A program made the translations under genes and the position numbers. From assembly GCA_003508755.1 (NCBI GenBank), contig DNTK01000183.1, forward strand, positions 1 to 5,169: a DNA stretch of 5,169 nucleotides, in the 5' to 3' direction. The notes beneath the pieces are model-generated. The model was not told the DNA's origin. It saw only the letters and a list, made by a program, of their open reading frames with translations, and searched no databases. Every line of letters starts with the position of its first letter. Within the stretch, counting starts at the first letter, position 1. Source of the DNA: Bacteroidales bacterium (GTDB lineage: Bacteria; Bacteroidota; Bacteroidia; Bacteroidales; UBA10428). Below, one piece after another: positions 1 through 5,169 of this stretch.

Positions 1-477
1 TTGATAAAAAAGCCAGGAGTCTAAATCAATACCGATAGGGTTTTTGGCTAAAATTTCACTATTATTCCCGTAGTAATTGATTTTAAGATTTGGTTTTATA
101 ACTGCTGTTAAAGTGCGGACCCTATTTTCTCCAAAGGTATGTGCATGAAAGGCACCGGCCCCCCATGTTTTATTCTCCGTATATAGTCCAACCACTCCTG
201 AAACATCGGGTGCCACATAGGTTTTATATTTTTTTTTGCGTTTATGAAAATACAGTACAGCTAAACCTGCACCATACCCCACAGCAGGTTCGGTAATAGG
301 AATAATTATCGGTAGAACCCCATTATGCTCTAAAAGAAAAGAACTCACGTCAAAAGCTCCATCCACTGGGTCACGGAAGCTTATTTTTTTTTTGGTTGGT
401 ATGGTGTCCTGTTGCCCGCTAATTATATGAGAGCAGAACAACAAACAAATCCACATTAAAATTATACTAAGTTTCAT
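1..477 (-). CDS. BamA/TamA-family outer membrane barrel protein, N-terminal part (cut by window edge)
   Basis: This is the first 159 codons of a gene that runs off the left end of the window; the C-terminal half is not visible. The start is ATG at 477, with an in-frame TGA two codons upstream at 481-483, so the gene cannot begin much earlier. A GAGGT sits one base before the ATG, too close to be a normal ribosome site. The N-terminus (MKLSIILMWICLLFC...) is a signal peptide, probably cleaved near ISG|QQ at residues 19-22. A conserved-looking stretch follows: FRDPVDGAFDVSSFLLE (about 34-50), then ITEPAVGYGAGLAVLYF (about 61-77) and YTENKTWGAGAFHAH (about 99-113). I recognise these as the opening strands of POTRA-less 'surface antigen D15' barrel proteins, usually about 370-390 residues. 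It aligns by eye with residues 38-120 of the upstream gene (503-1603), so the two are tandem paralogues 25 bases apart and probably co-transcribed. The exact function (outer-membrane insertion, translocation or other) is not known. Two poly-A tracts lie inside the gene. Confidence 0.85.
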   Translation of the reverse strand, partial: MKLSIILMWICLLFCSHIISGQQDTIPTKKKISFRDPVDGAFDVSSFLLEHNGVLPIIIPITEPAVGYGAGLAVLYFHKRKKKYKTYVAPDVSGVVGLYTENKTWGAGAFHAHTFGENRVRTLTAVIKPNLKINYYGNNSEILAKNPIGIDLDSWLFYQ

Positions 478-502
478 ACCTCAATTCTATTTATTGTTAT
501 AA

Positions 503-1603
503 TTACCTTCCAAAAGATTCACCAATTCTGAAATAGACTCCCCAATCGTCTTTTCCTAAGGCGGCGTCAATACCAATATTAATTCGTTGTTTTTCTATAG
601 CCATATAGCGTATCCCAAATCCTCCACCTGGCAAAAATGGTGCTTTGTTAAGATCCGAAAGTGTCTCAACAGCAGTAGCCATTCCAAAAAATCCTACCAT
701 ACCAAATTTATTTTTAAAACGATGGCGATATTCTGCTTGCAACGCATAGACTTGATTATCTCGGTAACGCCCTTCTGTATAGCCTCTAATGTCATCCTGG
801 CCTACTACATTCTGTCCTTGAAAAGGCACATCTCCTGTTGCTATTGCGGCATGAAATCTGGTGGCAATAATATCTCTAGATGATTTAATAGGAATAAAGT
901 GATTATAAGTGAAATTATAAGATTCAAATTTGTCATCACTGCCTATCCAGTCGCGATAAAAATTATTTCTAAAAGTTATATTATATCCGCTATAGGGATT
1001 TATTTGATTATCGCGCTTATCATAATTAAGAGTATATCCAGCAGAGTTCATACTTCTCTGGTTTGTTAATAAACTGGGTGGAATAAATTCAGGAAGGTCA
1101 AAAACGGTTTTAGAATTAGAATAAATACCTAATAACCCAAAATAGAGTTTCCCTATTATTTTGCGCTCTACTTTAAGCATAGCAAAATTAGCTTGGGTGT
1201 TGTAGCCAATAAAACCACCAGTTCCAAAAACTGGGATTTCTTGAAAGTATTGATAATTGATATTGCCAGATCCTACTGCTGCAAGAATTCTCCAACGGTC
1301 TTCATTGATATATAAGCGCTGAAATAACGCCCCAAACCAGGTGCCATTAGTTGTATACATGGCAAAAATACCAGAAGAAGATACTGGCGATATGCTGTCT
1401 TTTTTACTTATTTTATAAAAAGCCTGTCCCATTGCTCCTAGACTAAATCCGGTAGCATTACTATAATTAACCACAGGAACACCCGCAAAATTTACTTTTT
1501 TCTGTGGTTTTGATTCTTCCTGGGCATTGCTGAAGGAACCAATCAAACCTAGAAAAAGCAGGACAAAAATATTATAAATGGAATGCAAGTGCTGTTTCAA
1601 CAT
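503..1603 (-). CDS. BamA/TamA-family (Omp85-type) outer membrane barrel protein without POTRA domains
   Basis: This is a complete 366-residue protein. Residues 1-27 form a signal peptide (hydrophobic core IFVLLFLGLIGSF, likely cleavage SNA|QEE) with no lipobox cysteine. The rest is alternating beta-strand sequence ending in a barrel of the size expected for Omp85 barrels. Family hallmarks are visible. DKRDNQINPYSGYNITF at about 195-211 matches the D-x-R-D-N...P..G strand motif. IRGY at 272-275 matches the (V/I)RG(F/Y) motif of extracellular loop 6, and is followed by R281-D282-N283 and a strand ALQAEYRHRF. GGGFGIRY at 326-333 and a final strand ending near GVYFRIGESF close the barrel. There is no room for POTRA domains, so this is the minimal barrel-only form, unlike full-length BamA or TamA. 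It probably inserts in the outer membrane; its substrate or partner is unknown. The gene follows a 252-base gap, so it is probably the first gene of its transcript, with the 1-477 paralogue 25 bases downstream. No strong ribosome site precedes the ATG, as is common in Bacteroidota. Confidence 0.88.
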   Translation of the reverse strand: MLKQHLHSIYNIFVLLFLGLIGSFSNAQEESKPQKKVNFAGVPVVNYSNATGFSLGAMGQAFYKISKKDSISPVSSSGIFAMYTTNGTWFGALFQRLYINEDRWRILAAVGSGNINYQYFQEIPVFGTGGFIGYNTQANFAMLKVERKIIGKLYFGLLGIYSNSKTVFDLPEFIPPSLLTNQRSMNSAGYTLNYDKRDNQINPYSGYNITFRNNFYRDWIGSDDKFESYNFTYNHFIPIKSSRDIIATRFHAAIATGDVPFQGQNVVGQDDIRGYTEGRYRDNQVYALQAEYRHRFKNKFGMVGFFGMATAVETLSDLNKAPFLPGGGFGIRYMAIEKQRINIGIDAALGKDDWGVYFRIGESFGR

Positions 1604-1675
1604 TTGATATCTTAAAATGTTTTAAAAAAATAAATCTTTTATGTCGTATTGGTTTTATCAATGCTAACACCATAA

Positions 1676-1687
1676 CTTAAATTTAAG
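1676..1687. repeat. 12-bp perfect palindrome CTTAAATTTAAG
   Basis: CTTAAATTTAAG reads identically on both strands. It lies about 75-85 bases upstream of the ATG at 1603, a position where a regulator could bind. The palindrome is directly visible; a role as an operator is only inferred, and such palindromes also arise by chance in AT-rich gaps. Confidence 0.35.
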
Positions 1688-1716
1688 GATTGTCTTGCGA
1701 CTATAGCCCAAGCCTA

Positions 1717-1733
1717 TATAGTTGTGAACTATA
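1717..1733. repeat. Inverted repeat TATAGTT-GTG-AACTATA
   Basis: Two perfect 7-base arms are separated by 3 bases. The right arm can also pair with a third copy of the motif: AACTATACATCTGC at 1727-1740 is the reverse complement of GCAGATATAGTT at 1839-1850, apart from a two-base bulge. It could be an operator or a transcript hairpin; neither is proven. Confidence 0.45.
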
Positions 1734-1806
1734 CATCTGCTTAAAAATTTATAAAACCCCCAAATATTGCACTTCGTTTTTAATGTTCTACGGGTGGAAG
1801 CTAATT

Positions 1807-1836
1807 AAAAAAAAGAATGGTCGTAATTCCTATTAC
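1807..1836 (-). terminator. Weak terminator-like hairpin and T-run downstream of the 1856-2896 gene
   Basis: In the transcript direction, a short stem GTAAT-AGGA-ATTAC (1836-1823) begins 19 bases after the stop codon at 1856-1858. After eight further bases comes a run of eight T (1814-1807). The stem has only five pairs, is AT-rich, and the T-run does not directly follow it, so this is a poor match to a classical intrinsic terminator. It is offered because a transcript end is expected here. Confidence 0.25.
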
Positions 1837-1855
1837 AGGCAGATATAGTTTGTTT

Positions 1856-2896
1856 TTATAATGTCAATCCACTAAGCCAATTTTTTCCTTTATATCCAAA
1901 ACGATAGCTTAGACCAAAAATTAATTGACTTCTACTTCCAAAACTGTAAATACTGGTTAACGTATAACGTTTGTTATATTGAAAATTAATACCAACATTC
2001 ATACTCCAAGGCGATATAAATCTTTTATTAAACTTATAATAAAGATCCGTTGACTCTCCGCTAGAGAGCCAATCGGAAAGCCCGCTGTATAGGGGGTCCA
2101 AAACTTCTTGTTCCCTATCGGTTAGATCATCATACCAGCCATTTAATTGGCCAAGAAGCCTATCTTTGTCGGAAGGACTGATCAATTCTAATTTACCACT
2201 GCCCTCGCTATTAATGCCTAAATATTGTGCTCCTACTAGCAGTGCCAAGTTTCTTTCTGGTTTTCTAAAATGGAACAAATAACCTGTCCTTACATTAAAA
2301 ACAAGTGATCTGTTGGCCTGATCCAAGTTTTTCATCTTAGTCCATACCATGGCAAAATCGGTTGATACTATCATTGGACCAACGGCACCTGCCAAAACGG
2401 TCCCCCAACCATAGGCCAGACCAGTATTTCTTTTGGTGTTGAATTCCAATTCTAAAGGAAGGCCCACTTGTACATTAGTTTTTGCGTTTACGCTTCCTAC
2501 TATTCCGTAAAAATTTAAAAAAGGTAATAACCAAAAATCGTAACGTGCCGTATAAGCGTTTACTTCTGAACTAATACTTCTAAAACGTGCAATACCATCA
2601 ATAGGAATAAGCACATCTTCTTCAAAACCAACAAAGGCATCACTTAATAGGAGATCTTGTTTAGAAAAGGCATAGTTAAATGAAATCCCGTTAGGATAAG
2701 GAATATCAAATCCCAATTCTCTTATTTTTTTGCCCATGATGGGCAAATGCCATTCATAGGGTGTTCGCTTTAAACTATCTGTATAGGCTTCCATCCTATC
2801 AGAAATAGAGAGATTAGTCACCTGTCCGTAAAGCATCGTTGTGGACACTAGTAGAAATAGAGAACTGATTATAAATTTATGAATGTTTTTAGTCAT
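1856..2896 (-). CDS. Predicted outer membrane beta-barrel protein of unknown function
   Basis: This is a complete 346-residue protein. The start ATG at 2896 gives a good signal peptide (MTKNIHKFIISSLFLLVSTTM..., probable cleavage near YG|QVT at 23-26). The start overlaps the end of the upstream lipoprotein gene by 8 bases (ATGACTAA), suggesting translational coupling. After a short region (about 30-62) come alternating aromatic and glycine-rich strands typical of an outer-membrane barrel. The most distinctive is ARYDFWLLPFLNFYGIVG (117-134), followed by GLAYGWGTVLAGAVGP (159-174) and closing strands SPWSMNVGINFQYNKRYTLT (295-314) and SQLIFGLSYRFGY (323-335). Residues about 240-290 break the barrel pattern with a helical, charged stretch (around LNGWYDDLTDREQEVLDPLY), probably a large loop or insert. 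The last strand is followed by about 11 extra residues and so does not end on the usual terminal aromatic. The 'WLLPFLN.YG' pattern is reminiscent of uncharacterised proteobacterial envelope proteins, from memory only. No function is assigned. Confidence 0.82.
   Translation of the reverse strand: MTKNIHKFIISSLFLLVSTTMLYGQVTNLSISDRMEAYTDSLKRTPYEWHLPIMGKKIRELGFDIPYPNGISFNYAFSKQDLLLSDAFVGFEEDVLIPIDGIARFRSISSEVNAYTARYDFWLLPFLNFYGIVGSVNAKTNVQVGLPLELEFNTKRNTGLAYGWGTVLAGAVGPMIVSTDFAMVWTKMKNLDQANRSLVFNVRTGYLFHFRKPERNLALLVGAQYLGINSEGSGKLELISPSDKDRLLGQLNGWYDDLTDREQEVLDPLYSGLSDWLSSGESTDLYYKFNKRFISPWSMNVGINFQYNKRYTLTSIYSFGSRSQLIFGLSYRFGYKGKNWLSGLTL
2889..2896 (-). other. 8-base stop/start overlap ATGACTAA
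   Basis: The start codon of the barrel gene (ATG at 2896-2894) lies upstream of the TAA stop (2891-2889) of the lipoprotein gene, in a different frame. The only purine-rich sequence before this ATG is a weak TTGAG, so re-initiation by ribosomes finishing the lipoprotein is the likely way the barrel protein is translated. This ties the output of the two genes together. Confidence 0.7.
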
Positions 2897-4835
2897 GGCT
2901 CAATATTATTGATATTTCTTCAAAATTGTTCGCAATTAATACATTATCCCAAGAAGACTTATAAATCAAAAAGGAGATGATGGCTGATACCCGTTCTTCG
3001 GTAATTACATCCTCAAAGACACCAGCGTCAACTATGGCATTGATAAGATTTTGCACTACTTCTTCAACATTAGTATCCTGAATAGATTGGAGTATGGGTA
3101 AAATAGCTTGCGCAATAGCTTCTTCAGTAACATTTTCTTTAATGATATCTAGATTAACAATTAGCTCTGCCAAATAACTAGCAACTACCTCTGCATTGTT
3201 AAGAATGATTTCTTCTAACAAAGGAGTAATTAGATTCTGAATTGCTTCCGGAGTGACATTATCAGAAATAAAATTATTTAACGCTATAGCAATACTTAAT
3301 GCCGTAGCCTCGGGGTCTAAATTATCTAGAATTGGACTTAATAGATCTCTAATTTGCTCATAAAGCACTTGCGAAATATCACCTTCAAGACTTAAAAGCC
3401 ATTGGGTGAGAGTAGTACCAGCTGTTTCAGGGTTTATAGTCTGTAAAAATTGAAGTGCTGCAATAAATGTGTTATTAAGATTCTGCGTGTTTAAAAATTG
3501 ACTTATAATTAGATTGGCAACATCGTCTGCCGCTTGATCTGGACCGGTAATGGCTATAACAGGTTTAATTGCAATATAGGCCAACCTAATGGTATTTTGC
3601 ATACTAACATAGTCTGGTTCTAGATTGAGATCTGGAAATTCTGCATTAAGAGTATTTACCAAGTCTTCTATAGCATCTGTCGTCTGGGTTGCCAGTGCTC
3701 CCATTTGCAAAATAGATGTATCATCTATGAGCTCCGTAAATGGCAAAATTAAGTTGGAAATACTCTCTTCATTGACAAATAAGTCTTCTATCACTGTGGT
3801 CAGGACACCTGCTATCTCAGCTATTTGTGCCTCATCTAATTCTGTAAATTGTGTCCACGCATTTACTAATATGGGTTGTATATTATCCTCATTAAATACG
3901 TCAAAAAACAAATCTACCACCAAGGTGGCTATTGCTTCGGAAACTTGGTCAGAATTTGTTGCAATTTGCTCAATGTACGGTAATATTAGATTGTTGATCT
4001 GCTCTTCAGAAAGTTGTTCATTTATACCTTCTACAACGGCTGTTGCAATAGCTTCAGATACTGCTTGAATGTCGATATTGGTGATCCCTTCAAGTTGATT
4101 TAGAATTAAAATAGTTAATTCTTGCTGCCAGTCAACTTGCTCTAGTGCCTCTCTAATATCCGCAGCTAATAAAGCAGCTAGTTGATCAGGGTCAAAATCA
4201 TTTATAAATTCTAATTGCCCTGATATCGCATCCACAACAACATCGTTAATCAAAGTTTGTAGCGCTTCATTGTTGAATAGTAGACCTGCAATTAGATCCC
4301 CAATTTGATTAGGTGTTTGGTTAGCAACTTGATCAAGAAGTTTCTCATTTATTTTTCTAATTACCCTTTCTGCCGTTTCAGAAGTTGCAATTAAAGACAA
4401 CTCTTTAGTGTCATTATCGTAAATGTAATTGTAATTCAAACTTTGTTCTGAGGTGATTCTAATTGTTCTTTCATTAAACACAAAGTAAGTGCCTATTTGT
4501 TCCTCTAATAAAAGATCAATTTGACCATTTCTAGTTATAATAGTTCTATCGTCCTTAAATTCTACTTCGTATTCCCGCATGTCCGAAGCATCTAGGACCG
4601 TATCATCTAGATCGTAAATACCTGCATTCAATATAGCGTTCGTAGCATTGAACAATAGGGGTGGAGGAATATCTTCATTTCTTACCTCAATTTTAAATTG
4701 CTTAAGATTCCATGTGTTTGTCGTCAATATTTCATTAGTGTCATCGACCGCTTTTATAACGCTATCTTCGGGTACTTCGCAAGTAAACAACACCACCAAC
4801 GTTATTAACCCTAAACATCTATTTTTATTTTTCAT
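2889..4835 (-). CDS. Predicted lipoprotein: lipocalin-like N-domain plus acidic alpha-helical repeats
   Basis: This is a complete 648-residue protein starting at ATG 4835, ten bases after the porin-like gene, with a purine-rich AGAAGA directly before the ATG. Residues 1-19 look like a lipoprotein signal: basic MKNKNR, then a hydrophobic core, then LFTC with Cys19. The lipobox is imperfect (Phe at -2, Thr at -1), but an acidic EVPED follows the Cys, which in flavobacteria is compatible with export to the cell surface. Residues about 40-155 resemble a lipocalin-like domain: W42 in TWNLKQF, YEVEFKDDRTII (89-100), GTYFVFNERTIRIT (115-128) and ELSLIATSE (145-153). From about 168 to the end the protein is all-helical repeats of about 39-42 residues, with recurrent cores such as NLILP (282, 361), NLITP (534) and AILP (577), each preceded by an (S/T)EE-type helix cap. 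The repeat part is extremely acidic. No enzyme motif is visible. It may act as a surface scaffold or as a partner of the neighbouring barrels; this is inference. Confidence 0.85.
   Translation of the reverse strand: MKNKNRCLGLITLVVLFTCEVPEDSVIKAVDDTNEILTTNTWNLKQFKIEVRNEDIPPPLLFNATNAILNAGIYDLDDTVLDASDMREYEVEFKDDRTIITRNGQIDLLLEEQIGTYFVFNERTIRITSEQSLNYNYIYDNDTKELSLIATSETAERVIRKINEKLLDQVANQTPNQIGDLIAGLLFNNEALQTLINDVVVDAISGQLEFINDFDPDQLAALLAADIREALEQVDWQQELTILILNQLEGITNIDIQAVSEAIATAVVEGINEQLSEEQINNLILPYIEQIATNSDQVSEAIATLVVDLFFDVFNEDNIQPILVNAWTQFTELDEAQIAEIAGVLTTVIEDLFVNEESISNLILPFTELIDDTSILQMGALATQTTDAIEDLVNTLNAEFPDLNLEPDYVSMQNTIRLAYIAIKPVIAITGPDQAADDVANLIISQFLNTQNLNNTFIAALQFLQTINPETAGTTLTQWLLSLEGDISQVLYEQIRDLLSPILDNLDPEATALSIAIALNNFISDNVTPEAIQNLITPLLEEIILNNAEVVASYLAELIVNLDIIKENVTEEAIAQAILPILQSIQDTNVEEVVQNLINAIVDAGVFEDVITEERVSAIISFLIYKSSWDNVLIANNFEEISIILSHD
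2892..4334 (-). repeat. Region encoding about 40-residue helical repeats
   Basis: These are protein-level repeats in the lipoprotein, residues about 168-648. Clear units begin near residues 272 (QLSEEQINNLILP), 314 (NEDNIQPILVN), 354 (VNEESISNLILP), 526 (NVTPEAIQNLITP), 568 (NVTEEAIAQAILP) and 610 (VITEERVSAIISF). A rough consensus is (V/L)(T/S/N)EE-x-I-x-N-L-I-L-P-x-(I/L)-E, then about 8 polar residues, then a second helix like EVVAxxIAxLIVD. The spacing of the cores is 39-42 residues. A less regular stretch (about 397-487) separates two blocks. The DNA copies are diverged, so these are old duplications rather than a recent tandem array. Confidence 0.7.
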
Positions 4836-4845
4836 TCTTCTATTT

Positions 4846-5169
4846 TTAAATAATATACTTTATCATCATTTGTAATCGGTTTCCAATACCAGAGGTTGTA
4901 TCACCATTGACACGTTCTAACCTCATATACTCAATGCCAACATTTACCTTTTTATAAGGTGACCAAATCAAGTTGATATGCCCAGAGGAACCGCTTTTCA
5001 TTTTAGTCTCATCTCTAAACTCAGATGGGTCAATGGAATAATAATTAAGATTGAAATTACCAACGAGTTTTGGTGAGATATTTAGTGCAATCCCTGTCCC
5101 TAGATTCCATGCTGGCATGGTTTCCAGTTTCCCATTTGAATCAAGAATCGCAGAGGCATTTGTTCCAAG
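4846..5169 (-). CDS. C-terminal end of a DcaP-like outer membrane porin (cut by window edge)
   Basis: The reading frame is open from the right window edge to a TAA at 4848-4846, giving the last 107 residues of a larger protein. The Met codon at 5118 is internal; the 17 codons before it (LGTNASAIL...) remain open, so the true start lies outside the window. The sequence is a series of amphipathic strands: NLGTGIALNISPKLVGNFNL, then HINLIWSPYKKVNVGIEYM, then a turn RVNGDTTSGIGNRLQ, then a last strand MMIKYII. The order 'NL.WSP...V..G.EY....R..GD...G..NR.Q....Y' matches my memory of the C-terminus of DcaP-type trimeric porins, first described for dicarboxylate uptake in Acinetobacter and widespread in Bacteroidota. 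The substrate cannot be inferred from this fragment. It lies ten bases upstream of the lipoprotein gene and is probably the preceding gene of the same operon. Another outer-membrane porin family remains possible. Confidence 0.72.
   Translation of the reverse strand, partial: LGTNASAILDSNGKLETMPAWNLGTGIALNISPKLVGNFNLNYYSIDPSEFRDETKMKSGSSGHINLIWSPYKKVNVGIEYMRLERVNGDTTSGIGNRLQMMIKYII

Larger units (their letters stand above)
1604..1855. other. Intergenic region between two outer-membrane gene blocks
   Basis: This is 252 bases of very AT-rich DNA with no plausible coding sequence. It should contain the 3' end of the upstream three-gene transcript and the promoter of the 503-1603 gene. It is rich in short inverted repeats (listed separately). 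On the minus strand I see partial matches to the Bacteroidota -7 element TAnnTTTG, for example TAAATTTA at about 1679-1686, but the spacing to an upstream TTG is longer than usual, so no promoter is called. Confidence 0.7.

Noticed and set aside
587..883. 98-codon plus-strand open frame
   Set aside because: It lies antisense inside the Omp85-type barrel gene, which has clear family motifs in its own frame. The antisense product has no recognisable domain.
503..1603. Calling this gene bamA or tamA
   Set aside because: The protein has only the barrel and no POTRA domains, so it cannot be the essential insertion factor; it is only a member of the wider family.
1679..1760. Promoter with TTG and TAnnTTTG elements upstream of the 503-1603 gene
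   Set aside because: Several partial matches exist, such as TAAATTTA or AATATTTG, but none has both the full -7 element and the usual 19-21 base spacing to TTG. In such AT-rich DNA these matches are expected by chance.
3625..4068. 147-codon plus-strand open frame
   Set aside because: It lies antisense within the helical-repeat lipoprotein gene, whose low-complexity repeats leave the opposite frame open. Its Ser- and Ile-rich product looks like no real protein.
4648..4875. 75-codon plus-strand open frame with a hydrophobic end
   Set aside because: It is antisense to the lipoprotein signal peptide; the hydrophobic tail is the complement of AT-rich signal and spacer sequence.
4846..5118. A stand-alone 90-residue gene starting at the Met codon at 5118
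   Set aside because: The frame stays open to the window edge, there is no signal peptide, and the sequence reads as the closing strands of a larger porin, so the Met is internal.

Overview
The window is AT-rich, and every gene that can be supported lies on the minus strand. All of the products appear to be exported to the outer membrane. Three signal peptides end just before a Gln (SNA|Q, SG|QQ, YG|Q), classical Shine-Dalgarno sites are weak or absent, and a large lipoprotein is encoded next to porin-like barrels. This points to the Bacteroidota, most likely a marine-type flavobacterium. That placement is inferred from sequence style, not from a marker gene.

In transcription order (right to left), the first block is 5169-1856, a tightly packed three-gene unit. 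It opens with the C-terminal end of an outer-membrane porin resembling the DcaP family (4846-5169, cut by the window edge). Ten bases later comes a 648-residue predicted lipoprotein (2889-4835) with an N-terminal lipocalin-like domain followed by about 480 residues of very acidic alpha-helical repeats. Its stop codon overlaps the start of a 346-residue predicted outer-membrane beta-barrel protein (1856-2896) by 8 bases. The packing suggests the three are made together. A porin, an acidic repeat lipoprotein and a second barrel in one unit could form one envelope assembly, but no function is recognised for the last two proteins.

A 252-base gap (1604-1855) separates this block from the next. It holds several AT-rich inverted repeats and probably the end of the first transcript and the promoter of the second.

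The second block (1603-1) holds two tandem paralogues of the BamA/TamA-type (Omp85, 'surface antigen D15') barrel family. The first is a complete 366-residue protein without POTRA domains that carries the IRGY hallmark motif. The second, 25 bases downstream, is truncated by the window edge after 159 residues.

No tRNA, rRNA, CRISPR array, insertion sequence or attachment site was seen.
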